DNA from: Streptomyces olivaceoviridis
Lineage (GTDB): Bacteria; Actinomycetota; Actinomycetes; Streptomycetales; Streptomycetaceae
Reading direction: 5' to 3'
Assembly: GCF_014650115.1 (NCBI RefSeq)
Contig: NZ_BMUI01000019.1
Location: forward strand, 1 to 64,000
DNA length: 64,000 bases
Positions within the stretch are counted from its first letter, which is position 1. Each line of letters opens with the position of its first letter. Below the pieces are notes generated by a model. The model saw only the letters and a list, made by a program, of their open reading frames with translations, was not told where the DNA came from and ran no database searches. A program made the position numbers and the translations under genes. Of this stretch, positions 18,148 to 26,931 are shown in pieces.

Positions 18148-19025
18148 ACCCCCTGCGCTTCGGCTACGGCACCAACGGTCTCGCCGATCTCCGGCTGGAC
18201 GACGCCCTCGTCCTGCTCGCCGACCTCGGGTACGACGGTGTCGGGCTGACCCTCGACCACATGCACCTCGACCCGCTCGCCCCCGGTCTCGCCGACCGTA
18301 CCCGGCGGGTGGCCCGGCGCCTGGCCGGGCTGGGGCTCGACGTGGCCGTGGAGACCGGCGCCCGGTACGTCCTCGATCCGCGCCGCAAACACGGTCCCTC
18401 GCTGCTCGACCCCGACCCCGGGGCCCGCGCCCGGCGCGTGGACCTGCTGCTGCGGGCGGTGCGGGTGGCCGCCGACCTCGGTGCCACGGCCGTGCACTGC
18501 TTCAGCGGAATCGTTCCGCCGACCGATCCCGGCCCGGCGCCGGCGTGGGAGCGGCTCGCCGCCTCCCTCTCCCCCGTCCTCGACGCCGCCGAGTCCGCCG
18601 GTCTTCCCCTCGCCGTCGAACCGGAGCCGGGCCACCTCCTGGCGAGCCTCGCCGACTTCCACCACCTGCGCCGCCTCCTCGGCGACCCGCCCGCGCTCGG
18701 CCTCACCCTCGACATCGGCCACTGCCAGTGCCTGGAGCCGCTGCCGCCCGCCGACTGCGTACGCGCCGCCGCGCCGTGGCTGCGGCACGTGCAGATCGAG
18801 GACATGCGGCGGGGCGTGCACGACCACCTCCCGTTCGGCGAGGGCGAGATCGACTTCCCGCCCGTCCTCGCGGCACTCGCCGCCACCGGTTACCGGGGCC
18901 TGACGGTCGTGGAGCTGCCCCGCCACTCCCACGCCGGCCCCCACCACGCCGCCACCTCCCTGCCGTTCCTCCGCCGCGCGACTGCCCGTACCCCGGCCAC
19001 CGTGCACGAAGGGAGCACCCCGTGA
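18144..19025 (+). CDS. TIM-barrel sugar phosphate isomerase/epimerase in ebo operon
   Basis: The GTG at 18144 follows AAGGGAG; 293 residues. It shows the AP-endonuclease-2/xylose-isomerase-like fold: LRFGYGTNGLADLRLDDAL at the start, LPLAVEPEPGHLL, GLTLDIGHCQCLE and HVQIEDMRRGVHDHLPFGEG, with Glu, Asp and His placed as metal ligands. The last motif is typical of hexulose or inosose isomerases. It overlaps EboA by 4 bases. It has no signal peptide, so it acts in the cytoplasm. The substrate is probably the same intermediate handled by the cyclase or EboE, but this is inferred. Confidence 0.85.
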   Translation: MNPLRFGYGTNGLADLRLDDALVLLADLGYDGVGLTLDHMHLDPLAPGLADRTRRVARRLAGLGLDVAVETGARYVLDPRRKHGPSLLDPDPGARARRVDLLLRAVRVAADLGATAVHCFSGIVPPTDPGPAPAWERLAASLSPVLDAAESAGLPLAVEPEPGHLLASLADFHHLRRLLGDPPALGLTLDIGHCQCLEPLPPADCVRAAAPWLRHVQIEDMRRGVHDHLPFGEGEIDFPPVLAALAATGYRGLTVVELPRHSHAGPHHAATSLPFLRRATARTPATVHEGSTP

Positions 19026-19666
19026 CCCGTTCGACCGCCGCCGCGGCACCCTCGCCCGACGCGCTGCGCGACCACCTCGACGCCCACCTCGACCCGCCCG
19101 CGCGCGCCTGGCTGCGCGGAGCGCTGGCCGAGGCCGCCGACCACCCCGGTGGACACGGCCCGATCTCCGCGTGGGAGCTGCGGCTGGCCGAGGCCGGCCG
19201 CCGCTGCGGCAGCCGGCACGCCGACGCCGCCCGTGTCCTGATCCTGTACACGGCCCGCGCCGACCTCGCCGCCGTCACCCGTGTCTACCGGCAGGGCACC
19301 GCCGCCGAACGCCGTGCCGTGCTGCTCGCCCTGCCCCGCCTCGTCCCCGGCCCGGACGCCCTCCCCCTCGTCGAGGACGCCCTGCGCACGAACGACACCC
19401 GGCTGCTGGCCGCCGCCGTCGGCCCTTACGCGGCCCGCCACCTCGACGCCCACGGCTGGCGGCAGGCCGTACTGAAGTGCCTGTTCACCGGCGTCCCCGT
19501 CGAGGCGGTGGCCGGTCTCGCCGAGCGCGCCCGCGACGACGCCGAACTCGCCCGGATGCTCACCGACTTCGCGGCCGAGCGCACCGCCGCCGGCCGCCCC
19601 GTCCCCAGCGGCCTGGACCGCGTGCTCGCCCTCGCCACCGCGGAGTCCGGCAAGGAGGCCTCCTGA
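19022..19666 (+). CDS. eboA: EboA domain protein
   Basis: The GTG at 19022 overlaps the isomerase stop by 4 bases; 214 residues. The protein is all-alpha and lacks membrane segments. It has the EboA pattern: ISAWELRLAEAGRRCG, ARVLILYTAR, then repeated Leu/Ala/Arg helices resembling HEAT repeats (VEDALRTNDTRLLAAAVGPY and AVLKCLFTGVPVEAVAGL). EboA proteins have no known catalytic function and occur with EboB, C, E and F. A scaffold role is possible. A ribosome site for the next gene (AAGGAGG) is inside its last codons. Confidence 0.85.
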   Translation: MTRSTAAAAPSPDALRDHLDAHLDPPARAWLRGALAEAADHPGGHGPISAWELRLAEAGRRCGSRHADAARVLILYTARADLAAVTRVYRQGTAAERRAVLLALPRLVPGPDALPLVEDALRTNDTRLLAAAVGPYAARHLDAHGWRQAVLKCLFTGVPVEAVAGLAERARDDAELARMLTDFAAERTAAGRPVPSGLDRVLALATAESGKEAS

Positions 19667-20514
19667 TGCGCCTGTTCGACCCGCACATCCACATGACGTC
19701 CCGGACCACGGACGACTACGAGGCCATGCGCGACGCGGGCGTCCGCGCGGTGGTCGAGCCGTCGTTCTGGCTGGGCCAGCCCCGCACCTCCCCCGCCTCC
19801 TTCCTCGACTACTTCGACTCGCTGCTGGGCTGGGAGCCGTTCCGCGCCGCCCAGTACGGCATCGCCCACCACTGCGCGCTCGCCCTCAACCCGAAGGAGG
19901 CCAACGACCCCCGCTGCGCCTCCGTCCTGGACGAGCTGCCGCGCTACCTCGTCAAGGACCAGGTCGTGGCGGTGGGCGAGGTCGGGTACGACGCGATGAC
20001 CCCGGCCGAGGACAAGGCCCTCGCCGCCCAGCTCCAGCTCGCGGCGGACCACGGTCTGCCCGCGCTCGTGCACACCCCGCACCGCGACAAGCTCGCCGGT
20101 CTGCGCCGCACGCTCGACGTCGTCCGCGAGTCCGCCCTGCCCGTCGACCGGGTCCTGGTCGACCACCTCAACGAGACGACCGTGCGGGACGCCAAGGACA
20201 GCGGCTGCTGGCTCGGCTTCTCCGTCTACCCCGACACCAAGATGGACGAGCGGCGGATGGTGGCGGTCCTGCGCGCCTACGGCCCCGAGAAGGTGCTGGT
20301 GAACTCGGCCGCCGACTGGGGCCGAAGCGACCCGTTGAAGACGCGCCGGGTGGCCGACCTGATGCTGGCCGAGGGCTTCACCGAGGACGACGTCGACCGG
20401 GTGCTGTGGCGCAACCCGGTCGCGTTCTACGGCATGAGCGGCCGGCTGGAGCTGGACGTCGTCCCGCCCGAGGCCACCCACGAGGGCAACTCCCTGCTGC
20501 GCGGCGGTGAGTGA
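19666..20514 (+). CDS. eboB: TatD-like metal-dependent hydrolase (EboB)
   Basis: The ATG at 19666 shares its first base with the EboA stop (TGATG); 282 residues. It is a TatD/amidohydrolase-like barrel with metal ligands DPHIH at residues 4-8, GEVGYD, the His of LVHTPH, the His of VDHLNE, and the Asp in SAADWG. The insert FWLGQPRTSPASFLDYFDSL is distinctive for EboB. It sits between EboA and EboE. TatD relatives hydrolyse phosphodiesters or amides; the target here is unknown. There is a 3-base gap to the next start. Confidence 0.88.
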   Translation: MRLFDPHIHMTSRTTDDYEAMRDAGVRAVVEPSFWLGQPRTSPASFLDYFDSLLGWEPFRAAQYGIAHHCALALNPKEANDPRCASVLDELPRYLVKDQVVAVGEVGYDAMTPAEDKALAAQLQLAADHGLPALVHTPHRDKLAGLRRTLDVVRESALPVDRVLVDHLNETTVRDAKDSGCWLGFSVYPDTKMDERRMVAVLRAYGPEKVLVNSAADWGRSDPLKTRRVADLMLAEGFTEDDVDRVLWRNPVAFYGMSGRLELDVVPPEATHEGNSLLRGGE

Positions 20515-20517
20515 GCG

Positions 20518-21687
20518 ATGCGCTTCCGCCACCCGGACGGTACGACCGTCCACCTCGCCTACTGCACCAACGTCCACCCCGCCGAGACCCTCGACGGCGT
20601 CCTCGCCCAACTGCGCGACCACTGCGAGCCCGTCCGGCGCCGGCTCGGCCGCGACCGGCTCGGCATCGGCCTGTGGCTGGCCCATGACGCGGCCCGCGCG
20701 GTGGACACCGACCCGGCCGCGCTGCGCGCCCTGCGGCGGGAACTCGACCGGCGCGGTCTGGAGGTCGTCACCCTCAACGGGTTCCCCTACGAGGGCTTCG
20801 GCGCCGCCGAGGTCAAGTACCTTGTGTACAAGCCCGATTGGGCGGACCGCGAGCGTCTGGAGTACACCACCGCGCTCGCCCGTGTCCTCGCCGCGCTGCT
20901 GCCCGACGACGTCACCGAGGGCAGCGTCTCCACCCTGCCGCTCGGCTGGCGCACCACCTGGACCGCGGAGCGCGCCGCAGCGGGCCGGGCGGCGCTGCGC
21001 ACCCTCGGGCAGCGCCTGGACTCGCTGGCGGAGCTGACCGGCCGCTCGGTCCGCGTCGGCCTGGAGCCGGAGCCGGGCTGCGTCGTGGAGACCACGGCGG
21101 ACGCCCTGGCACCGCTCGGCTCGGTCGGCCATCCCCGCGTCGGCGTCTGCGTCGACACCTGTCATCTGGCGACCTCGTTCGAGGACCCGACCGCCGCGCT
21201 GGACGCCCTGGCCGCGTCCCCGGTGCCGGTGGTGAAGGCACAGCTGTCGGCCGCGCTGCACGCCGAACACCCCGGCCGGCCCGAGGTGCGTACCGCCCTC
21301 GCCGGCTTCGCGGAGCCGCGCTTCCTGCACCAGACCCGCGCCCTCACCGGCGCCGGGGTGCGCGGCACCGACGACCTGCCCGAGGCCCTGGCCGGCGGGC
21401 CGCTGCCGGCGGACGTGCCCTGGCGCGCCCACTTCCACGTCCCACTGCACGCGTCCCCCACCGCGCCGCTGACCAGCACGCTCCCCGTGCTCCGCGCGGC
21501 CCTCGCCCGGCTCGTCGGCGGGCCGCGCCCGCTCACCCGGCACCTGGAGGTCGAGACGTACACCTGGCAGGCGCTCCCGCCCGGCCTGCGTCCGCGCGGC
21601 CGGGACCGGCTCGCCGACGGCATCGCCGCCGAACTCGCGCTCGCCCGCGACCTGTTGACCGACCTGGGCCTGAAGGAGCTGCCATGA
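20518..21687 (+). CDS. eboE: EboE, xylose-isomerase-like metabolite traffic protein
   Basis: The 389-residue protein begins with an HPDGTTVHLAYCTNVHPAET signature that is typical of EboE. It is a TIM barrel with metal-ligand candidates VGLEPEPGCVVE, VCVDTCHLATSFE and the C-terminal RHLEVETYTW. The ATG at 20518 lies just after the EboB stop with only a weak ribosome site, so coupling to EboB translation is likely. EboE is generally called a metabolite-traffic protein because the ebo genes affect export or handling of small metabolites in cyanobacteria. Its reaction is unknown. Confidence 0.88.
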   Translation: MRFRHPDGTTVHLAYCTNVHPAETLDGVLAQLRDHCEPVRRRLGRDRLGIGLWLAHDAARAVDTDPAALRALRRELDRRGLEVVTLNGFPYEGFGAAEVKYLVYKPDWADRERLEYTTALARVLAALLPDDVTEGSVSTLPLGWRTTWTAERAAAGRAALRTLGQRLDSLAELTGRSVRVGLEPEPGCVVETTADALAPLGSVGHPRVGVCVDTCHLATSFEDPTAALDALAASPVPVVKAQLSAALHAEHPGRPEVRTALAGFAEPRFLHQTRALTGAGVRGTDDLPEALAGGPLPADVPWRAHFHVPLHASPTAPLTSTLPVLRAALARLVGGPRPLTRHLEVETYTWQALPPGLRPRGRDRLADGIAAELALARDLLTDLGLKELP

Positions 21688-23099
21688 CCGCGCGGACCCC
21701 CACCCCGCTCCTCGTCCTCGACGTGGTCGGCCTCACCCCCCGTCTCCTCGCCCACATGCCCCGGCTGAAGGCCCTCGCCGCCGCGGGTTCCCAGGCGCAC
21801 CTCGGTACCGTGCTGCCGGCGGTCACCTGTGCCGCCCAGTCCACCTTCCTCACCGGCACGCTCCCCGCCGAGCACGGCATCGTCGGCAACGGCTGGTACT
21901 TCCGGGAGCTCGGCGAGGTCCTGCTGTGGCGCCAGCACAACGGCCTGGTCGCCGGGGACAAGCTGTGGGACGCCGCCCGCCGCGCCCACCCCGGCTACAC
22001 GGTCGCCAACATCTGCTGGTGGTACGCGATGGGCGCCGACACCGACATCACCGTCACCCCGCGTCCCGTCTACTACGCCGACGGCCGCAAGGAACCCGAC
22101 TGCTACACCCGGCCACCCGCCCTGCACGACGAACTCACCGACAGGTTCGGCACGTTCCCGCTGTTCCGCTTCTGGGGTCCGGGCGCGGACCTGGTCTCCA
22201 GCCAGTGGATCATCGACGCCACCCGGCACATCCTGCGCACCCGGCAGCCCGACCTGACCCTCTGCTACCTGCCGCACCTCGACTACGACTTGCAGCGCCA
22301 CGGCCCGGACGACCCGCGCTCCCCGAAGGCCGCCGCCGACCTCGACGCGGCCCTGGCCCCGCTGCTGGACGACGCGCGCACGCAGGGCCGTACCGTCGTG
22401 GTGCTGTCCGAGTACGGCATCACCCCGGTGAGCCGGCCCGTCGACATCAACCGCGCCCTGCGCCGCGCCGGCCTGCTGGAGGTCCACACCCAGGACGGCA
22501 TGGAGTACCTGGACCCGACGGCGTCCCGCGCCTTCGCGGTGGCCGACCACCAGATCGCCCATGTCTACGTCCGCCGCCCCGAGGACCTGGCGGCCACCCG
22601 CGCCGCCCTCGACGGCCTGCCCGGCATCGAGAAACTCCTGGACGACGAGGGCAAGAAGGCCCACCACCTGGACCATCCGCGCTCCGGCGAGCTCGTCGCC
22701 GTCGCGGAACCGGACGCCTGGTTCACGTACTACTACTGGCTGGACGACGCCCGCGCCCCCGACTTCGCGCCCCTCGTGGAGATCCACCGCAAGCCCGGCT
22801 ACGACCCGGTCGAGCTGTTCATGGACCCCGAGGACCCCTATGTGAAGGTCAGGGCGGCGACGGCGCTGGCCCGCAAGAAGCTCGGCCTGCGCTACCGCAT
22901 GGCGGTCGTCCCCCTCGACCCCTCACCGATCCGGGGCAGCCACGGCCGCCTCCCCGCGAGCGACGACGACGGTCCGCTCCTGTTGTGCTCCACCCCCCGC
23001 GCCGTCGGCGACCGCATCGCGGCCACCGACGTGAAACCGCTCCTGCTGCACCTCGCCGGTCTCAGCACCGACGACCCGTCCAGAGAGAGGCACCCGTGA
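21684..23099 (+). CDS. eboF: alkaline-phosphatase-superfamily protein (EboF-like)
   Basis: The ATG at 21684 overlaps the EboE stop by 4 bases and follows GAAGGAG; 471 residues. It belongs to the nucleotide pyrophosphatase/phosphodiesterase branch: metal Asp in LLVLDVVGL, the nucleophile region CAAQSTFLTGTLPAEHG, LPHLDYDLQRHG with Asp and His, VLSEYG, and VADHQIAH. No signal peptide is visible, so it acts in the cytoplasm. It could remove a phosphate or nucleotide from the operon product. It overlaps the next gene by 4 bases. Confidence 0.85.
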   Translation: MTARTPTPLLVLDVVGLTPRLLAHMPRLKALAAAGSQAHLGTVLPAVTCAAQSTFLTGTLPAEHGIVGNGWYFRELGEVLLWRQHNGLVAGDKLWDAARRAHPGYTVANICWWYAMGADTDITVTPRPVYYADGRKEPDCYTRPPALHDELTDRFGTFPLFRFWGPGADLVSSQWIIDATRHILRTRQPDLTLCYLPHLDYDLQRHGPDDPRSPKAAADLDAALAPLLDDARTQGRTVVVLSEYGITPVSRPVDINRALRRAGLLEVHTQDGMEYLDPTASRAFAVADHQIAHVYVRRPEDLAATRAALDGLPGIEKLLDDEGKKAHHLDHPRSGELVAVAEPDAWFTYYYWLDDARAPDFAPLVEIHRKPGYDPVELFMDPEDPYVKVRAATALARKKLGLRYRMAVVPLDPSPIRGSHGRLPASDDDGPLLLCSTPRAVGDRIAATDVKPLLLHLAGLSTDDPSRERHP

Positions 23100-24235
23100 A
23101 CATCAGCCAGCACACCGACGAAGACCTGCGCCGCAGCCTCGGCATCGGCCGCCGCCGCTTCCTGAGCACCTGCACCGCCGTCGCGGCCGGCGCCGTCGCC
23201 GCCCCCGTCCTCGGCGCCGCCCCCGTCCAGGCCGCGCCCCGGGCCGCGGCCGGCGGCAACGGCAGGTCCCTGGTCCCCGCGGACAAGCGCGGCATCATCC
23301 TCTACACCGTGCGCGACGCCATCGGCCGGGACCCGCTGTCCACCTCGCTGCCGTCCGGCTTCCGCGGCGTCTTCGAGCAGCTGGCCCGCTTCGGCTACCG
23401 TCAGGTCGAGTTCGCCGGCTACGGCCAGCACCCGAACGCGCCCGGCGGGGCGAACCTGGAGTCCGTCCAGGGCGCGAAGCTGCTGCGCCGCTGGCTCGAC
23501 GACACCGGTCTGCGCGCCCAGGGCAACCACGGCTTCATCCCTGGTTCCTGGCCCCTGACCAGCAGCGATCTGGACACTTTCAAGAAGCACCTGGAGATCG
23601 CGAACATCCTCGGCATGGCGCACATGGGCACCGGCGCCGACCCCACCAACAGCCGGTACAAGGCGGACTGGGACGTGGCCGCCGACAAGTGGAACGCCCT
23701 CGGGGAGATCGCCCGCCGGGCCGGCCTGAAGCTGTACACCCACAACCACGACGCGGCCTACGACTTCCTGCTGGACGGCGGCCCGCTGGACGCCGAGGGC
23801 AGGCCGACCCGCGGCTCCGGCATCCGCAAGCTGGAGTACTTCCTGTCCCGCACCGACCCGAAGCTGGTCTGGCTGGAGATGGACGTCTTCTGGGCGCACG
23901 TCGCCCAGTACAAGTTCCGCACCTACACCGCCCATGACGGCTCCACGCGCACGAACGTCTTCGACCCGGCGGGCCTGGTCACCCGCCACGACAAGCGGTA
24001 CCCGCTCTTCCACGCCAAGGACGGCGTCGTGAACACCACGAACGGCATGGGGTACGACATGGTCCCGTTCGGCACCGGGGTCATCGACTACACGACGTTC
24101 TTCTCCCGCGTGGGCCACCGCAACTACCACAACCCGATGGTCGAGCAGGACAACGCCCCGAGCGCGGCCAACCCGGCCCAGTCCCTGGAGCACGCGGCCA
24201 TCGGCTACCGCAACCTGGCGGCACTGCGCCGCTGA
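23096..24235 (+). CDS. Tat-exported sugar isomerase-like TIM barrel
   Basis: The GTG at 23096 overlaps the EboF stop; GAGAGAGG precedes it. The 379-residue protein has a Tat signal GRRRFLSTCTAVAAGAVAAP with a VQAAP cleavage area near 48. The mature part is a sugar phosphate isomerase/epimerase-like barrel (RQVEFAGYGQHPN, LKLYTHNHDAAYDF, LVWLEMDVFWAHV and YPLFHAKDG). Exported members are often found beside DUF1080 and ThuA proteins, so it may act on keto-glycosides outside the cell. It is the last gene of the ebo-type operon and links it to the sugar cluster upstream. Confidence 0.9.
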   Translation: MNISQHTDEDLRRSLGIGRRRFLSTCTAVAAGAVAAPVLGAAPVQAAPRAAAGGNGRSLVPADKRGIILYTVRDAIGRDPLSTSLPSGFRGVFEQLARFGYRQVEFAGYGQHPNAPGGANLESVQGAKLLRRWLDDTGLRAQGNHGFIPGSWPLTSSDLDTFKKHLEIANILGMAHMGTGADPTNSRYKADWDVAADKWNALGEIARRAGLKLYTHNHDAAYDFLLDGGPLDAEGRPTRGSGIRKLEYFLSRTDPKLVWLEMDVFWAHVAQYKFRTYTAHDGSTRTNVFDPAGLVTRHDKRYPLFHAKDGVVNTTNGMGYDMVPFGTGVIDYTTFFSRVGHRNYHNPMVEQDNAPSAANPAQSLEHAAIGYRNLAALRR

Positions 24236-24252
24236 CGCCCGTCGTCCCTCAC

Positions 24253-24283
24253 CGGCCGGGGCCCGCTGAGCGGGCCCCGGCCG
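24253..24283 (+). terminator. strong hairpin ending the ebo-type operon
   Basis: A perfect 14-bp stem (24253-24266 with 24270-24283) and a TGA loop lie 17 bases after the last stop of the operon. The type III PKS gene converges on it from the other side, so it may serve both directions. Confidence 0.85.
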
Positions 24284-24300
24284 CTGCCGTCGGCATCCGG

Positions 24301-25347
24301 CTAGTCCTGCCAGGTGCCGCGGAGGGCGGAGACGGAGAATCCCGGGCCGTAGGCGACCAGCAGCGCGCTCTCGGCGTCGGCCGGGGGCTCGCCATGGGTG
24401 CGTTCGAGGACCCGGAGAACCGATACACCACCGAGGTTGCCTTCTTCGGAGAGGGTGTCGAGGGAGTGGCGGGCGTCGGTCGCGGTGAGGCCGAGGGCGT
24501 CGGCCGTGTCGAGGATGATGGGCTTCGACCCGGGGTGGATGACGGGCACGTCGACGGGGCGGCCGGCGAGCCAGTCGGTGACGGCGGGCATGACATGTCT
24601 CGCGCCGCCGGTCGCTTGTTTGGTGCTGTCGAAGTGCAGGCCCGTACTGTCGATTCTGCCCGCGTACATGGTGAGGCTGTCCGGGAGGACGTACTCGAAC
24701 AGTCCGTCGGCGTCGACGGCGAGGCCGGGGCCGAGGGGGTCGCTGGAGACCACGGTGGCGGCTGAGCTGTCACCGAACAGCGCCTTGTAGATCATGTGCT
24801 CGATCTTGGTGTCGGCGTGGTTGTAGGCGGTGGAGAGCACTTCGGCGGCGACGACGAGGACGCGGGATCCGGGGTGCAGCAGGGCCTGTTCCACGGCCCG
24901 GACCAGGGCGTGGGCTCCGCCGGCGCAGGCGGTGGTCGTCAGGGCGGTACGGCGGATGGTGGGCCGTAGCCCGAGCCGTTCGACCAGGTGGATGTCGAGG
25001 TTGGGGACGGCCCAGCCGGTGGCGTGGGTGGTGATGAGGCCGGTGATGTCGCCGGGCTGGAGCCGGTACCGGTCGAGGGTGGTGCGGGCGGCTTGTTCGG
25101 CCATGGTGAGGCCGTCCGCGAAGGCACGGGCGGCGCGGTCGCCCACCTCCGCCGTGCCGTTGACGGTGGGCGAGTCCAGGGGCTGGGTGAAATAGCGCGT
25201 CTCCACGCCGCAGTTGCCGAGGACACGGAGGATCGCACCGAGGCGCGGGTGGTGGGGGTGGTGGGCGCGAATGTCGTCGGCTATCTCCGCTGTGGTGACT
25301 TTGTGAGGGGCGAGGACGGTGGTGGGGCGGGCGATATGAGCGGGCAT
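24301..25347 (-). CDS. type III polyketide synthase (chalcone synthase family)
   Basis: The 348-residue protein has the length and catalytic triad of bacterial type III PKSs: Cys141 in TTTACAGGAHAL, His271 in VIHPGSKP and Asn304 in EEGNLGG. The N-terminal RVLGNCGVETRYFTQPLD also matches RppA-like enzymes. These condense malonyl-CoA units into tetrahydroxynaphthalene, resorcinols, pyrones or similar. A GGGGGGAA ribosome site precedes the ATG at 25347. No cytochrome P450 or methyltransferase is adjacent, so the product is unknown. The HTH gene behind it is its likely regulator. KASIII is less likely because the Asn context fits PKS III. Confidence 0.88.
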   Translation of the reverse strand: MPAHIARPTTVLAPHKVTTAEIADDIRAHHPHHPRLGAILRVLGNCGVETRYFTQPLDSPTVNGTAEVGDRAARAFADGLTMAEQAARTTLDRYRLQPGDITGLITTHATGWAVPNLDIHLVERLGLRPTIRRTALTTTACAGGAHALVRAVEQALLHPGSRVLVVAAEVLSTAYNHADTKIEHMIYKALFGDSSAATVVSSDPLGPGLAVDADGLFEYVLPDSLTMYAGRIDSTGLHFDSTKQATGGARHVMPAVTDWLAGRPVDVPVIHPGSKPIILDTADALGLTATDARHSLDTLSEEGNLGGVSVLRVLERTHGEPPADAESALLVAYGPGFSVSALRGTWQD

Positions 25348-25464
25348 GGGTTCCCCCCTGAAGGCGCTGCGACCTGATTAAGTCAAGGTACGGCAAAATT
25401 GGCTGGTTTGTTTCCTTCGCCGTCCTTGAAATACTGCCTGGCCGCGCACCAAAGACGGGCAAAT

Positions 25465-26298
25465 TCAGGCGTTCATGCCGTTCTCCTGGGCTTTCAACAT
25501 ACGCGGCCTGCTCCCGGTCCGTCGCGGACCCGGCCGGAAAACGAGGATCATGCACCGGGACCCGGGCGCCGCGAGCGGCTGCGCCACACACATCGTCACC
25601 CAGCCCTGCCCCTCGACCGCGTGACGGATCGGACGCTCGTCGCCGTCGGGGTGGATGGAGGCCCCGCCCTTCTCGTACAGGGGCTGGGCGAGGGGGTCGG
25701 CGAGGATGTCCGCCTCGATCTGCCGCAGGACCTTGTCGTCGGGGCGCTGGGCGAGCGCCGCCTGCAACTGGGGCATCACCAGCGGGGCCCAGGCCGTGGC
25801 CCAGTCGATGAGTTGGTCACGCCCGTCCAGGAGCATCCACCGCATGGTGTTCACCGGGGCCCGGCCGCTGTCGAAGAGGGCGTGGAAACGGTCGTTGCAG
25901 GTGACGAGGTTCCAGGAGGCGTCGGTGACGTACGCGGGGTACGTGATGCCGGCGACGGCGTCGGCCCAGGCGGCGGGCAGGGCGTGGCCGGAGGTGTCGT
26001 ACAGCGGGCCGGGCGGGTCCTCGCCGCGGGCGTACCGGCACAGGCTGATCCACTCCTGCTCGTTCATGCCGTACAGGCGCGCGACGTCACGGAGGAGGTC
26101 TACCGGGGGGTGGTGGTAGTTGCCGGATTCCAGGCGCTGGTAGGTGCGCTCGGAGTATCCGAGCAGTTCGTCGACCTGCCCCTGTGACAGGCCGGGGGCG
26201 CGGCGCCCCCGGCCGGTGGGGCGGGTCAGTCCGTGCGTTTCGGGGGATATGAGCGCGCGGCGGTCTTTGAGGAGCTTTTTCAATGCTTGGCGGTTCAC
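25465..26298 (-). CDS. MmyB-type helix-turn-helix regulator
   Basis: The 277-residue protein starts at a GTG (26298, reverse strand). It has an N-terminal XRE-type HTH (LSQGQVDELLGYSERTYQRLESGN) and a C-terminal MmyB-like ligand domain: PAYVTDASWNLVTCNDRFHALF, then MRWMLLD. MmyB-type proteins bind a fatty-acid-like ligand and control secondary metabolism or stress genes. It lies upstream of the type III PKS on the same strand with a 117-base gap that is AT-rich for this genome. It probably controls that gene, perhaps sensing the product. Confidence 0.88.
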   Translation of the reverse strand: MNRQALKKLLKDRRALISPETHGLTRPTGRGRRAPGLSQGQVDELLGYSERTYQRLESGNYHHPPVDLLRDVARLYGMNEQEWISLCRYARGEDPPGPLYDTSGHALPAAWADAVAGITYPAYVTDASWNLVTCNDRFHALFDSGRAPVNTMRWMLLDGRDQLIDWATAWAPLVMPQLQAALAQRPDDKVLRQIEADILADPLAQPLYEKGGASIHPDGDERPIRHAVEGQGWVTMCVAQPLAAPGSRCMILVFRPGPRRTGSRPRMLKAQENGMNA

Positions 26299-26931
26299 TG
26301 GTGGCTTGTCCCCCGGGGCTGGCGTTGACTACGGCTCAGTTTAATTAGTGTCAGGCGGTATTGATGTAAAAGATTCGCCGTAGATATCGACTGGTTGCGT
26401 GCTGCATGCTCAGTGACGCGGGGTCGCTGGCCTGCGGATGCAGTGGTCAGTGACCGCGTGGTGACACCCTCGCGGGTGCTGATCGGCATCGCACGCATCG
26501 CCGGCCGGTATCCGTGAGCGGGGGACCGGGACGGACCGGGAGGGCGACCGGTTTTCGGGTGCCGTTTCCCATCGACGGGAACACGTGCGGCGCCTGAGAC
26601 GCGGCACTCCACGGTACGGCGCCCGGCTGCCAGGCCACGGCCGGTGCCCCCTCGCCCCACCCCAGGGGCCTCGGCACCGGCCGTCAGGCCGGCGGCCACG
26701 GAAGCCGCCGACCGACCCTCGGTCTCCTGTCGGTTCACCCGTTCGGCTCCGCATACGCTCGTCGGCGCGGGGCATTCGTGCCGTGCGCGGGAGTGCCCTG
26801 GATGGCTGGTGCCGCGGCCGATCCCCGAGTACGGCCGCGGCACCAGTCGAAAGGGCGGCGGTTTCCGCTCGGTGCCGCCGCCTGCCGGGGTGCCCGGCGG
26901 CCGGGGCCGTCCCGCCTCCAAGGTCGCGTCC
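26299..26931. other. intergenic stretch, no gene seen
   Basis: No frame has a credible start, ribosome site and codon pattern here. Bases about 26335-26400 are AT-rich for this window and probably hold the promoter of the HTH regulator. The rest is GC-rich with several stop-free frames rich in Arg, Gly and Pro, which are antisense-type artefacts. It ends at a decayed gene. Confidence 0.6.
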
